From contig JAKSYS010000108.1 of the NCBI GenBank assembly GCA_022925895.1, positions 1 through 64,000 of the forward strand: DNA of 64,000 nucleotides, read 5' to 3'. The notes under the pieces are model-generated. The model made no database searches. It was not told where the DNA came from and saw only the letters and a list, made by a program, of their open reading frames with translations. Both the position numbers and the translations under genes were made by a program. The first letter of the stretch is position 1. Each line of letters starts with the position of its first letter. The stretch is from Fragilaria crotonensis (Eukaryota; Bacillariophyta; Fragilariophyceae; Fragilariales; Fragilariaceae). Below are positions 34,847 through 45,236 of the stretch, in pieces.

Positions 34847-37800
34847 TTATAGAGCTGCCTGAGTGTCTTTTGAAGAGTTTCGTTTCAAGTATCGCTTTCG
34901 AACAAAATTGCGAACTTTATCGCGTTCGGCTGAGCGGCTGCTCTTTGGCCCTGGCTCAGATGTGGCTCCGTCCGAAAAGATAGACTTCCCATCTTCGAAA
35001 TCGTGCAACCACTTTGTGGCATCGCCAAGGTCAGCTGTTTGTGTCGACATGGAGTCATGAACCAGGGTGTCAGAAATGTTGCTAGTGTTGACCGTGTCAG
35101 ATTCTTGGAATGAAAACCCACTCTCCATGAGCATGAATTGGCTGCCCCCCACGCCTTCCTCACGCACGTTCATGAAATCATTCAATTTTCCACCTCGAGT
35201 GTCACTCTGCGTGTCTTCACCACCATCGACAGGCATGAATCCTTCTTTATCAGCGGAAGCCGGCGTTGAGCTGCTCTGCGTCGACTTGGTCTCTGCTCTC
35301 GCAACTCGTCTCGAAGCTTTGCGCACTGTATGTTTTTCTCGCGTAGTTCCGCTTCCAGTCGTATGGATTTCTTGCGCAAATCATCTGTCTTCCTGTCAAG
35401 TACTCGACTTCAGCGTTCAATTCATCAATCCTCAGTTGCAAATCCGTTTGCTTATCAGATTCCCGGTATCCCCTTTGCTTGTATCGCGTTTTGATTTCTT
35501 GAGCGGATGCCAAAGCTTTTGTAGCGATAATCTTGGCGTTTTCCAGCTCTTCTTCCCGCTTCTCAAGAATGTCAGCCAGTTGATCAAATTCCTCTTGACG
35601 CAGCTGCACTTCCTCAATCATTTGCTCCAACCCTTCAATAGCCTCAGCGCGCTCATGGGCAATCCTGTCCATCTGTTCAGCCATCTCCTCCTCTCTCGCT
35701 TCTTTCTCCTTTAGCTTCTGTTGGAGCGCAGCGACGGCGACTTCGGATCCAGATTGTTGGTTGCTAGTCGACACCTTGGCAGCGGCTAGTTGCGCCTCTA
35801 GATCAAGAATACGTTGTTGCAAACCCGCAGCGTCGGTAGATAGAGTCGCAGATTCATCGTTGACTTGTTGAAGGTGCATTTTCACTTCCTTGATCTCACC
35901 CTGCAAGACCTGAACCTCGTCTTCTTTGGCGCGAAGCAGTTCCTCCTGGGAGAGCGTCGCGTTTTTGTACTCCTGCTGCATCCTAGTCAAAGACTCTCTT
36001 AATGTATTCTCCTCTTGAGACATCTTCTTGACTGTTTCTTTCAGAGCCGCAATGTCCTCTTCCAAATCCTTCGTTTCCATGTCTTTTTCACTCAACAATC
36101 TCTGCAAGGTATCAAGCTTGGTCTCGTAAAGGTCGATACTCTTTCGGAGCTCGTTCTGAACGCGTTGGACCTCCATTGAAACCTCCTCTCTGTCGGTTGA
36201 AACGCTACGCAGGCTGAAAACGGCTCTTTGGTGCTCTTCTCTGATCCTCAACGCCTCCACTTCATGTTCGGCCTTAATGTTTTCTGCATCCTGGAGCTTC
36301 TGTTGCGTGGCCAAAAGCATCTCTTGCAGACCAGATATTCTCAAGCCATTGGACTTGTTCGCTGCTTCAATATCTTGCTTTAATCCGACGATTTCCTTAT
36401 CTTTCTGCTGTGCAATCAACTGCTGGTGAGCCAGAGCCTCGGTACAGGACTCCAGTTCGCGCTTGAGAGATGCGATTGTAGCTTGCAACTTGCCGCCCGC
36501 CGAAGATGAAAGTTCATCGGCATTGAGGAGCCTGGCCTCAAGATTGTCAATTATGAGTCGTTTCTCTTTTAGCGTCGACTCTGTGGCGGATAGCTTGCCT
36601 TCGAACTTGGCGATTTCGACTCGGAGCTCGGATTCTAGGCTCTCGTGGCGAGCTCGTTCGGAGATGAGATCTTTCTGCACCCTTTCGAGGGTTTGGGTCA
36701 TCGTTGCAAGTCGATTCTTGTTTTCGTCCTCGAACGACTTGTCCTTCAGAATGGCTTGCTCGCGCTCTTTCTTTGCAAGTTCTAGTTGACCCTGCATGAT
36801 CTCCAGCGTCCTTTCCATATCTTCACGGATTTCGGCGATTTCAAAATCTTTACGAGCTAATTCCGTTTTGAGTTTGGCGACAGCCTTTCTCTGCATCAGA
36901 ATGTCCTCACGTGCCTTGATTTCTTCAGAATGCTGCGACTCCAGATCACCTAGTAGCGATTGGCAGCGTTGTTCGCTCTCTGCAAGTCGATCCGACAGAC
37001 TTTGCACTTTTGATTCCTTTTCAGCAAGGTCTCTGACAGCTATATCCAGCTTATCATTCAGGCGCTCCATTTCGCCTTGACGCAAGGCGTCCCGCCTTTC
37101 CCATTCTCGCGCAACATCTCGGTCCTTACCAGCGGATTGAACTTGAAATCGGACAGTCTCTTGCCTGACTGTGTCGTATTTTTTCAGAGAGACATCCAGT
37201 TCTTCTCTGAGTGCGGAAAGTTTCGCTTCGTACTCAGATCTCAAAGAAAGCTTGGCTTCGTGGACAGCTTGCTCAAGACTCGCTTTCATTTCAACTTCCT
37301 TGTGCTCGATTTCGGCTTGGTGTCGATCGGTCGCAAGTTCCAGCTGTTTTCGCGTATCGGCTATTCGTTCCTCGTACTCCATGACCTTGCTGTGTTGTGA
37401 TTGTACCAAGTCGTCGAGACGGCGCTGTTCTCGAGAATCAAATGTTCGCTTCAAGGCTTCAACATTCTGCTTGTGGCTCTCATCAATCTCGGCTAGCTGT
37501 CTTTCGAGACTGTCTGCCTTTTCTGCATTAGCCAAATTACTTGCCTCCAGGGCGACGATACGTTGAGCCCTAATCTCAGCCTCAGCTTCGATTGCATGGC
37601 AATGAGCATTGAGAGTTTCGTACTTGACATCGCGCTCTCGAAGAGACTGTTCAAGTTGACCAGCGCTGCTTTCGCACTGCTCCTTAAGCTCTCGTCGGCA
37701 GGTTTCCAGCTCCAAACTATTCCTCGTCAGCTCCTTCTGAAGTCGTACATTGTCCTCTTCTCTGTCGTCCAACATGGTATGAAGGGACTCCACTTGACCC

Positions 37801-38999
37801 ATCGACTCGGCCATTTGGCGCTCAAATGCCGATTCTTTCTCTCCCCAATTTTTCTGAAGTTGCGTCAGCTGTTCCTTTGTTTGCTCCCTAAATTGTGCGT
37901 ACTCCTCTTCCAGTCGATCGAGCTTTTCCTTCTGCGATTCCAATTCTTCCGCAAGCGTTTCAGCATCTTGTTGTGCTTCGTTGTATTGGTCTTTGGCGGC
38001 TTTCAACTTGGCGTCGTATTCCTCACTCAACTGAGATCGGCCATGCTGAATCTCGTGTATTTGTTCATTCAGAGTCACACGTATCGAGCTCAAAGCCGTT
38101 TCGAGTTTCTGGATCCGATTCGCATCATCAGAATGTGATTTCGATTGATGCTCTTGCAACTGTACCTTGGACTGGAGTGTTGTCTTTTCTTGCATCAAAA
38201 TTTCGACTTGGCGCTGCAATTCCTGCGCCTCCAGCTCCAAGGCAGTGCGATCCAACGATGCCAATCTTCGGGGGGAAAGCAGCTGTTGCCGTCGGCCGGG
38301 AGATTCGTTCGCCCGCGGAACGCCCGCAATCGATTTCGTCGGAACAATCGCGGCAGGTTCCATATCAATTTCATGAAAAAATCGCAACTCCTCCAGCTCT
38401 TGAAGGAGCGTCCCAATGCGATTTTCCGCTTCCTTCAATTTGAAAGAAGCCTTCTCATCCCCCTTATTGACAGGCCGCGGCGATTGCGGTCGCTCCTGTT
38501 GAATATTCGTGGATTGATTCCGGTGCGAGTGCAGCGGGTGCTGTTTGAGTTGCCGTCGTGCGGAATGCGATTGTTCGCGTCGTTCTCGTAAATCCAAAAT
38601 GGCCATGGTCACGGCATGGGCATCTTGTACTTCTCGTCCCGTCGTCGTTTGGTGTGCTGTGGATGATGTGATGATGCGACCAGTACTAATGGGGCGAGGT
38701 CTTTGGTGATCAATGTTTCGCGTTGTTTCAGGGGCACGCATGCGAGTACTGGATTTGGCACGTCCCAATGCAGCAGCACTGTCATTCTTTTGGTTATTGT
38801 TAATGTCAACATCAGGAGAGGAAGGAACTCGATTTGGCTCATGGCGATTGTATGGATTGTACTTCGGTCCTCTTGGTTCTGTCCCTGTCGCAATGTTGGA
38901 TCTTCTCATGTTGTTTTCATGTACGAGGGAAAATGGCTCTTTCAGACTTTGGCGTTCCATTGTCTTCAATGGCGAACGAGGGGGCGGTTGGCGCTCCAT
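34847..38999 (-). CDS. Very long coiled-coil protein, about 1,380 residues, two frame changes near the C-terminus
   Basis: The ATG at 38999 opens a frame that runs to 35250. The first ~190 residues are polar and probably disordered (proline, arginine, asparagine). From about residue 190 to 1,220 almost everything is heptad-patterned coiled coil, rich in Glu, Gln, Lys and Leu, with no enzymatic motif. The coiled coil continues in a second frame (35182-35379; RKKSIRLEAELREKNIQCAK), then an acidic, serine-rich tail in a third (34847-35326; ending KRNSSKDTQAAL). Each change is one base (near 35400 and 35310) and no intron fits, so indels or assembly errors are likely. Proteins of this type act as structural, centrosome- or cytoskeleton-linked scaffolds; I cannot name the family. 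Confidence 0.75.
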
Positions 39000-39002
39000 C
39001 AA

Positions 39003-39297
39003 CTTTAATTAGTGCTTGCTTATTGAAGCGCCATCGACTCTTACAACGAGGGACGATAGAGCGAGCGACTCGTGTTTTTGAACTTGGTCACTGTTCTCGT
39101 ATGTAAAATCGATACCAACATCAAATTTGCAATCAAATGCATGTATACAGTATTGTATGTACATACGCCTGAAGTCGAGGAATTTGGGGGATGTTTCATG
39201 GGAAAGCTTTTGTCGAATATACAGATTTGTTTGAAGTATATAACACACTCATATGTTTTTGATTTGAAACTGAGGGTGGGTATTGGGTATTGCACCA
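39003..39297. other. Short upstream region of the coiled-coil gene
   Basis: About 295 bp separate the coiled-coil start codon from the inverted end of the DNA transposon. This must hold most of the gene's original proximal promoter; I see no clear TATA or initiator. Confidence 0.35.
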
Positions 39298-39299
39298 TA

Positions 39300-39316
39300 T
39301 GGCTGGATGCAGGAAA
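39300..39316. repeat. Left terminal inverted repeat
   Basis: Starts TGGCTGGATGCAGG. It pairs with 42894-42907; including the TA flank and its neighbour base the match is 17 bp. Confidence 0.75.
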
Positions 39317-39509
39317 ATATGATAGTCTTTCGGGTAGCCCGCAGTACCTCTGGTATGAAATAAACTTAGTAATCTAAAAATCGATTAATGATGTGTACTT
39401 CCACTACCAACGATGATGTATATTTATATACATGATATCTTTTGTTGTTCGTCGCAACAAAAAGAACAAACAACTCAAGAACAAACGCACTTCATTATGA
39501 GCTTCTTCA

Positions 39510-40433
39510 TCATGCATCCATAATGAACTTGTGATCGAAGTCGAATGTGCAACGGTGAGTCTTGAACTGACAGATCAGCTTCGTTAGTGCAACTGGGCCG
39601 TGGGTTGTGCAGTCCTGTTGTGTTTGTTCGTCCACTTGGTACGTATCGATTGCATGATACGCCATCAGGTATTGCCTTGCTCGCCTCGCAAATTTTCTAA
39701 TTCTCACCTTTGTGATAACTTCTTCTGACAGGCAGAATCTAACGCTAGCCTTGAAATTGTCCTTGCCTCTTTTCTGTTTGAGGCTCATGTTTCTGTAGGC
39801 GCCCTTTGCACAGGCCCAGATATACTCCACACCCTCGCCTGCGAGCTCGGCATGACACTTTGGTGTCAAGAGGACTGTCACTCCAAGATTGTTTGCGATG
39901 TGCTGCAGCATTCCCTCCTCATTGAGGAAATCATCGCACATGCCCATTATATGCCTCAAGCTTGTTGTGTTATCAATGGTCCCGAGGTCATCCTTCTTAC
40001 CGGTGAGAGAATAGTGTTTTAAATTGGAAGCATCGAGCAAGCCGCGTTCCCAAAGGATCTGCAACAATCCTTTTGTTTTTCCCTCCCATCCTTCCTTGAT
40101 TTTGTCGACTGTTTTCATTATTGCAATTTGATGTTGCTCGCATAATTGAACTAACTCGCGTTTGTTCTTTCCTTTTGTGACCACTCCCCTTCCTCTAAGT
40201 TCAATCTCCAATTCAGATCGGTTTCGCTCCAATGAATTCGACACTGTTTTGACAGTTGCGATTCCATGCTGAGCACAAAGGTCCTTCAACTGCCTTGTAT
40301 TTTTTCCAACCGTATCGTCCGCAACACCATGCTCTGACAACTTTGCTATTAACTCCGGTGTCTTCAGCTTGACAACTGTGACAGTTCCAAGTTGTTGGTC
40401 GAGTCGACTTTCTTCCCTCTCGCTACTAGACAT
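39510..40433 (-). CDS. DDE transposase, C-terminal part (307 residues, shifted frame)
   Basis: This frame continues the 781-residue part after a one-base frame change. Two SAP-like helical repeats come first (LIAKLSEHGVADDTVGKNTR and LEIELRGRGVVTKGKNKREL), then CHAELAGEGVEYIWACAK, whose Glu is the probable third catalytic acid, comparable to the NPIEN-W motif of Tc1-like transposases. The tail (KVRIRKFARRARQYLMAY) is basic. It overlaps the upstream frame by 70 bp. The ATG at 40433 may not be a real start. Confidence 0.7.
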   Translation of the reverse strand: MSSSEREESRLDQQLGTVTVVKLKTPELIAKLSEHGVADDTVGKNTRQLKDLCAQHGIATVKTVSNSLERNRSELEIELRGRGVVTKGKNKRELVQLCEQHQIAIMKTVDKIKEGWEGKTKGLLQILWERGLLDASNLKHYSLTGKKDDLGTIDNTTSLRHIMGMCDDFLNEEGMLQHIANNLGVTVLLTPKCHAELAGEGVEYIWACAKGAYRNMSLKQKRGKDNFKASVRFCLSEEVITKVRIRKFARRARQYLMAYHAIDTYQVDEQTQQDCTTHGPVALTKLICQFKTHRCTFDFDHKFIMDA

Positions 40434-42709
40434 CCAAAAGGGACCAGGATCTGTGGAAGAGTATACAAGATCCTGGGTGTCGCTGGCTCCAGAATCCGAG
40501 GAAACGTTCCGAGATATCCCTGTTCCCGAAGAATAATGGTACTGCGCATTGGAGCAGCCTTTCCTCCGAAGGATCTATTCATTCGGTGCTGATTAAGACC
40601 GTCTGGTCTCTGTTTTGCGTGGCCAGCACTATGGTCGAATAAGAAGACGAAGTCGTATGCTGGATGCATCACTTTGAGGACGTCAATAACATCCTCAAAC
40701 TGGAGCACCATGTTGTTGTATGCCCAATATCCTTCTCGGTTCTCGCCGTACTCGAAGAAGAGAAGAAACGGAGACTTGTCTGGTGTTAGTGGTCTTTTGT
40801 GTGAGTTTCCGAGGATCTCGATGGCTGCCTCTGGATCAGCATAATGCTGGCCTGCTCGTTGAGTATTCACTTCATCTAGGATCTCAGCACTTATCTCTCT
40901 GATGAGTCCATGTTCTCGACATACGAATGTTGAGATCATGGTTCCGGTTCCTTCATCTTTTGGGAGAAGTGGACGCTCACCGCTAGGACCCACCCACATC
41001 TTTGTAACAAATAAAAACTGTTTAAAGATTGCTTCGTCCTGACCCAATACAATAACTGTTTTAGAGCCAATGGGCTTGCGGACGCTAAGATTGCCTCCAA
41101 ATGGAAGAAACTGCAGTCGCTCCTCGAATTCATAGGATGCATCAATGTGGTATTCAACCATATCGATGCCATCGTCGCCAATGTAGTTAAAACCACAGTT
41201 TTTTGTGATACTTCCTTTTGATTCTAATTCTTTTGACTCCGTCAATGTCATCTGTAGCCAGCGATGAGCTCGTATCTCATAACTAAGGTACTTAATCGTG
41301 AACACGGGTCTGTATGCAATTGTTTCTGGTCTTTCATGACCATCGACAAAGTAATGCTTCTCGCGCTTCTTATACCTAAAGCCGCAAGCATGCATCCACC
41401 GAGCCATAGTTGTAATGCTTAAGCTTGACAAACCATATGATTGTAAAAATGCTTCTTTAGTTGAAGGAGTTACGGCTTCTACTTCTCCTAAAACAGCATC
41501 GCGGTGATCACCATCATCGTTCAACAAACACCCATCGCGTTTCACCATCAGCTTCGGAACAAGCTCATTATGAACATACTCAAGCATCATTTCAACCCGT
41601 AAGTCTTTAATGTTAGCGATTCCATGATTCTTGAATGCCTCCATCGCATCTGGATTGTCAACAAAGAAGCGTGGGCAGACTGTCTTAGCCTCTGGTACCT
41701 TGTAGAAGTAATACCGATGGCGAGCAAACTTTCTGTGCCATCTTGACAGTGTTGAGAAGCTTGAATAGAACTCAACTCCGATGTCGTTCATGGCTTCAAT
41801 GGCATAATTCAGGCAGCGCTTCCAAGTCCACTGAATTCTCAAGTCCCCGGTGACATTCAGCACAAATTGCTTAAGTGCCAGCGCCAAATACATACTCCTG
41901 TATCGTAGTGAGAACACATCGGCCTCAGAGTAGTGGCTCTTGAATGTACCGCCCATCCTTGTATCAACAACATTCTTCCAGTTACTGGCTGCACGATTCA
42001 CAGACTCCAATATTTCGATGCGTTCCATGACAATTTCTTTCACATCGCAATCAGTCCCATAGAGGATAGTGCATGGTGCAAAAAGACGTCGAGCATCGCC
42101 GGAGTCCCACCAATTTGCTGTCACTTCTGTCAACAGAACAGATTCAGCGGTGTTAGTATGAAGAGGTGCTGGTGATGCATTATCAGTTGTAACAGTGTCA
42201 AGAGAACTTGCCATAGCCACCGGCAACAAACCCTTCTGTCGCTTCGGTTCTGGCTCTATGCTCATGTTGATCTCCAATGGCTGCTCGCGACTGCCTGCAA
42301 GCAGCCTTGTTAAAACATGATCTTGTTCCCACACTGTGGCACTAAGCTGTGAAGGCAGAGACGGTACCACTCCAACCTGTGCTGTCACCCAGAAGAAATA
42401 GCGCCGAGTTCGGTTTTGAAATGTATGTCGGAAAACTTGGAGCTGCACTTCACCAGAAGCACCTTCAATGATGTTTGGCTCCAACGAACTTGTGAGAGGA
42501 AAGACCTTGTTTATTACTCGCATCATTGTGGGTAAGGTGAACTTGATATCCTCGCCAACATTGAACTTCATGTGCATGTACGTGCACAGTTGTTCTGCTG
42601 GCAACCATCGCCCATGAAGTGCCCGATCACAGAAAACCCTTCGAACGCAAGATAATATAAAAACTGATCCGTTGCGTTTGCCGCGTGCACCGACGCTGCT
42701 ACCACTCAT
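40364..42709 (-). CDS. DDE transposase, N-terminal and central part (781 residues)
   Basis: The frame opens at ATG 42709. The central part has a long region up to about residue 430, a WMHACGFRYKKREKHYFVDG block (439-458), IVLGQDEAIFKQ with a presumed first catalytic Asp (D558), LPKDEGTGTM (584-593), ENREGYWAYNNM (656-667) and VFLFDHSAGH with the presumed second Asp (D692), then GLNQHRMNRSFGGKAAPMR. This order is that of a widespread transposase-like family in algae and fungi. The frame is lost near residue 743, where the neighbouring ORF takes over; the last ~38 residues here are probably out of frame. A single-base indel is the simplest cause. Confidence 0.7.
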   Translation of the reverse strand: MSGSSVGARGKRNGSVFILSCVRRVFCDRALHGRWLPAEQLCTYMHMKFNVGEDIKFTLPTMMRVINKVFPLTSSLEPNIIEGASGEVQLQVFRHTFQNRTRRYFFWVTAQVGVVPSLPSQLSATVWEQDHVLTRLLAGSREQPLEINMSIEPEPKRQKGLLPVAMASSLDTVTTDNASPAPLHTNTAESVLLTEVTANWWDSGDARRLFAPCTILYGTDCDVKEIVMERIEILESVNRAASNWKNVVDTRMGGTFKSHYSEADVFSLRYRSMYLALALKQFVLNVTGDLRIQWTWKRCLNYAIEAMNDIGVEFYSSFSTLSRWHRKFARHRYYFYKVPEAKTVCPRFFVDNPDAMEAFKNHGIANIKDLRVEMMLEYVHNELVPKLMVKRDGCLLNDDGDHRDAVLGEVEAVTPSTKEAFLQSYGLSSLSITTMARWMHACGFRYKKREKHYFVDGHERPETIAYRPVFTIKYLSYEIRAHRWLQMTLTESKELESKGSITKNCGFNYIGDDGIDMVEYHIDASYEFEERLQFLPFGGNLSVRKPIGSKTVIVLGQDEAIFKQFLFVTKMWVGPSGERPLLPKDEGTGTMISTFVCREHGLIREISAEILDEVNTQRAGQHYADPEAAIEILGNSHKRPLTPDKSPFLLFFEYGENREGYWAYNNMVLQFEDVIDVLKVMHPAYDFVFLFDHSAGHAKQRPDGLNQHRMNRSFGGKAAPMRSTIILREQGYLGTFPRILEPATPRILYTLPQILVPFGCLVARGKKVDSTNNLELSQLSS

Positions 42710-42890
42710 CGTGCTCGTAACGAAGCTTTAGAGATATTAGTGCACGCGGGAGACACAATGGATCACGAGATAATGAATTGTAAAGATTGACAACAATGAA
42801 GTGTGACAATCGGCGAGATGAAGCCATACATGTTGGCGATCAACTAAATAAATAGCGTACCGGCTCTACTCAGGCTACCCTAAATTCACA

Positions 42891-42907
42891 AAACCTGCAT
42901 CCAGCCA
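42891..42907. repeat. Right terminal inverted repeat
   Basis: Ends CCTGCATCCAGCCA, the exact reverse complement of the left end, followed by TA. Confidence 0.75.
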
Positions 42908-42909
42908 TA

Positions 42910-44800
42910 TTCCATACTACTGCGAGCCAAAAGTACATACTGGTATCGCACATTTCATTACCATATCATACCAAATATGTGCATATGTATGACGTATGAA
43001 TTCAAGTCCGAGTCGGAGTATAGTCGTATCGTCGTATCGCCATATTCCAAGATCATGCACATCTTTGATGATGGCACCTTGCTCAACGCACACCGAGAGG
43101 CTACAGTGGTGTACAGTGTACTGTGCCCCATAACCCATAACCCATAACCCATACCCTGATACTCCTGTACGACCAGTTTGGTACGATGAACGTCCGTGCT
43201 ACTCGATTTGCAGTAGAGTAAATCACTCAAGGATTTTGCGGCAGTCGTTACATTAACAATGAGCCCATTGACAGCTTGACAGTCAGGCTTGTCGCGTGTG
43301 AGGTCTAGTAGCGATGACGCCGAGGATTGCTATGACGTTCCGGGCTAAGGGAGCTCCATTACAAATCTCCCTTCGCTTGGATTCAGAACCACCAGTTCTT
43401 TTTCAATGCTAACAGAAAAGTTAACTGATTTGTTCCTTTAACCGTTAAGGGAAATTTGCTAAACTTTGCTGACCAAAGGGCAATTATTTCCTCCCCTAGC
43501 TCATTTCTTGTCTACAGGTTCATTTTATTGTTCTTGAACTCCACTTGTACAGCATGGACGAGTGAGTTTAAAACTTATTGCTGAGGAATCTAACATCAAG
43601 GATGAAGGATCAGAACAACAACAGCAGCATGTGCTTCTTCCATCACAAGCAAGTGGAAGAGACAGCAATGGTTCAAAAAAAACTTTCACAACACGCCTTA
43701 AGTGGCATGATCCCATATCCATGAGGCCCAAAGGGCGCATCCGCAGAGTATCAAAAGTGATAGATTCTTGATCTAAAATTCATGGTCAGCATGATAACTG
43801 GATGGATGTCATGCTGGTCGTAGGTATGCTGGTAGTAGAGCAACCATGATTTGCGGCTTCATTGGGGAAGGCAGGGTTGGTGTGGAAGGAATTTGCATTT
43901 GTGCCCTCAATCTTGCAGTAGGTGATCCAGATGGGACTCATAAAAATGATGAATGAGGAGGAGTCTGATGACCAATGCTGAGCAATGAGGTATTTTTGTG
44001 TTCTGCAGTTATGTTATAGCTACTGTACTGCAGCACTAGCCAGCTAGTGGTAGTACTGGAGTACAAGTTTTTATGCTACAATTCAATACTTGTACTCATC
44101 CACTGCTCTTATGTTTGTACTGGAGAATAGTGTACTTGTGCCAGGGTGGTGAAATCCACCAGCCAATTTTAGTCTAAGTGGTTGAAAAACACTGTTGGTG
44201 CTTTTTATGTGGTTGGGGCAATCATTTCAATACAGTGACGTTTGGACTAACACTCTACTGGAGTACATAGGATGCTGGTGATAACACCTTATCAATTGTT
44301 CTTTTATGTATTTGTATGATGTCATCAATTGTCACAAAGTCACATTAAGGTAATCTGCCTCAGCGTGCTGCCTCAAGAAGTTGTTGCTGGTGCTGCTGTC
44401 ACTGCTGATGGCAGTCTCAATTTCTTCACTTTCATATTTTTGCTTTCAACTATGGCTTTTTTGTGAACTGGCCATTGTTGGTCATCCCATACACAAACAT
44501 CTCCAACACATCCATGTTTATCGTGTTTTTTTTTGTTGCTTGCAACAGCATTTCTTCCAATTCTGGAGATGTTTGATACAGTACTAGTAAACAGTGTCAG
44601 TCATGCTGTCATGCAGTAAGATATGCACTACTACCGGTAGTATACTCTGTAAAAAGTATGCATACCAATTAATGGTGTTCAAATTTCAAACTCCTTGAAA
44701 AACACGTTTTTACGAAGAGAAAGCATCAACGACCACTCGGCAACAGGCCACCGGCCCCCGAACCGAAGTGGGTTATCCTACTCCTTTTTAAATTTGCTTT
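42910..44800. other. Intergenic, nothing recognised
   Basis: About 1.9 kb of AT-rich sequence. It contains three copies of a CATAACC unit near 43128-43152, a 69-codon open frame (43562-43771) without known similarity, and the TACTACCGGTAGTA palindrome at 44629-44642. I see no gene with support. Confidence 0.5.
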
Positions 44801-44820
44801 GTGCGTGCGTGTGTGTGTGT
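44801..44820. repeat. (GT)n microsatellite at the left end of the LINE array
   Basis: GTGCGTGCGTGTGTGTGTGT borders the 3' end of LINE copy 1. Confidence 0.85.
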
Positions 44821-45202
44821 TGGGTGCTATGTATGTTACGTGTGACTAAGCTATGCTATGTGTGATTGAGGTGTGTATGAATGGGCCGGTACAGCAGTGT
44901 CGTAGGCATCGCGTAGCGGTGCGCCGGTGCTATACATCCGAAAATCGAGAAACCAGGGCATGCTCCATGGGATTGCGTCGTTCGGCAGCGGGATCGGGGG
45001 CAGGGGCGAGGGGACACATCGGTTACATGCGATAGAGGCCGAGGCCCGTTCCGCTGTCCCACATCGGGGAGGGGGTACGGCGCATCGGGTTTCGATCGGC
45101 CCGGAGGCATCGGCTCGCGGAGCGAACCAGGGCGATCGAGAGGCGCGATCGTACGAAGCCACACACTTCGGAGTACGACCGCTTCCATTTGGAGGCAAGG
45201 CT

Positions 45203-45236
45203 GGAGGCTAGCCGCCGCGAAGCGGCGGTAGCCTCC
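45203..45236. other. Conserved hairpin in the LINE coding tail (copy 1)
   Basis: GGAGGCTA and TAGCCTCC, then CCGCCGC and GCGGCGG, pair around GAA, giving 15 bp with one bulged base. It recurs at 49338-49371, 53540-53573 and, shortened, at about 57668-57699. It lies within the conserved tail of the protein. Confidence 0.75.

Larger units (their letters stand above)
39300..42907 (-). mobile_element. DNA transposon with TA duplication and DDE transposase
   Basis: A 3.6-kb element. Its ends match as inverted repeats: TGGCTGGATGCAGG at 39300-39313 and its reverse complement at 42894-42907, with weaker similarity further in (GGGTAGCC in both). Each end is bordered by TA (39298-39299 and 42908-42909), the target duplication of the IS630/Tc1/mariner group. 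One transposase gene on the minus strand fills the interior. I am confident of the boundaries but do not assign a named family. Confidence 0.75.

Noticed and set aside
35300-35410. An intron to explain the frame changes in the coiled-coil gene
   Set aside because: No GT-AG pair of plausible length joins the frames, and the coiled-coil pattern continues through the shifts; single-base indels fit better.
43128-43155. CATAACC repeats that resemble telomere sequence
   Set aside because: Only three units, and the unit is not the CCCTAA repeat reported for diatoms; it lies inside ordinary intergenic sequence.
43562-43771. 69-codon open frame in the intergenic region
   Set aside because: Short, without recognisable domain and without nearby gene signals.
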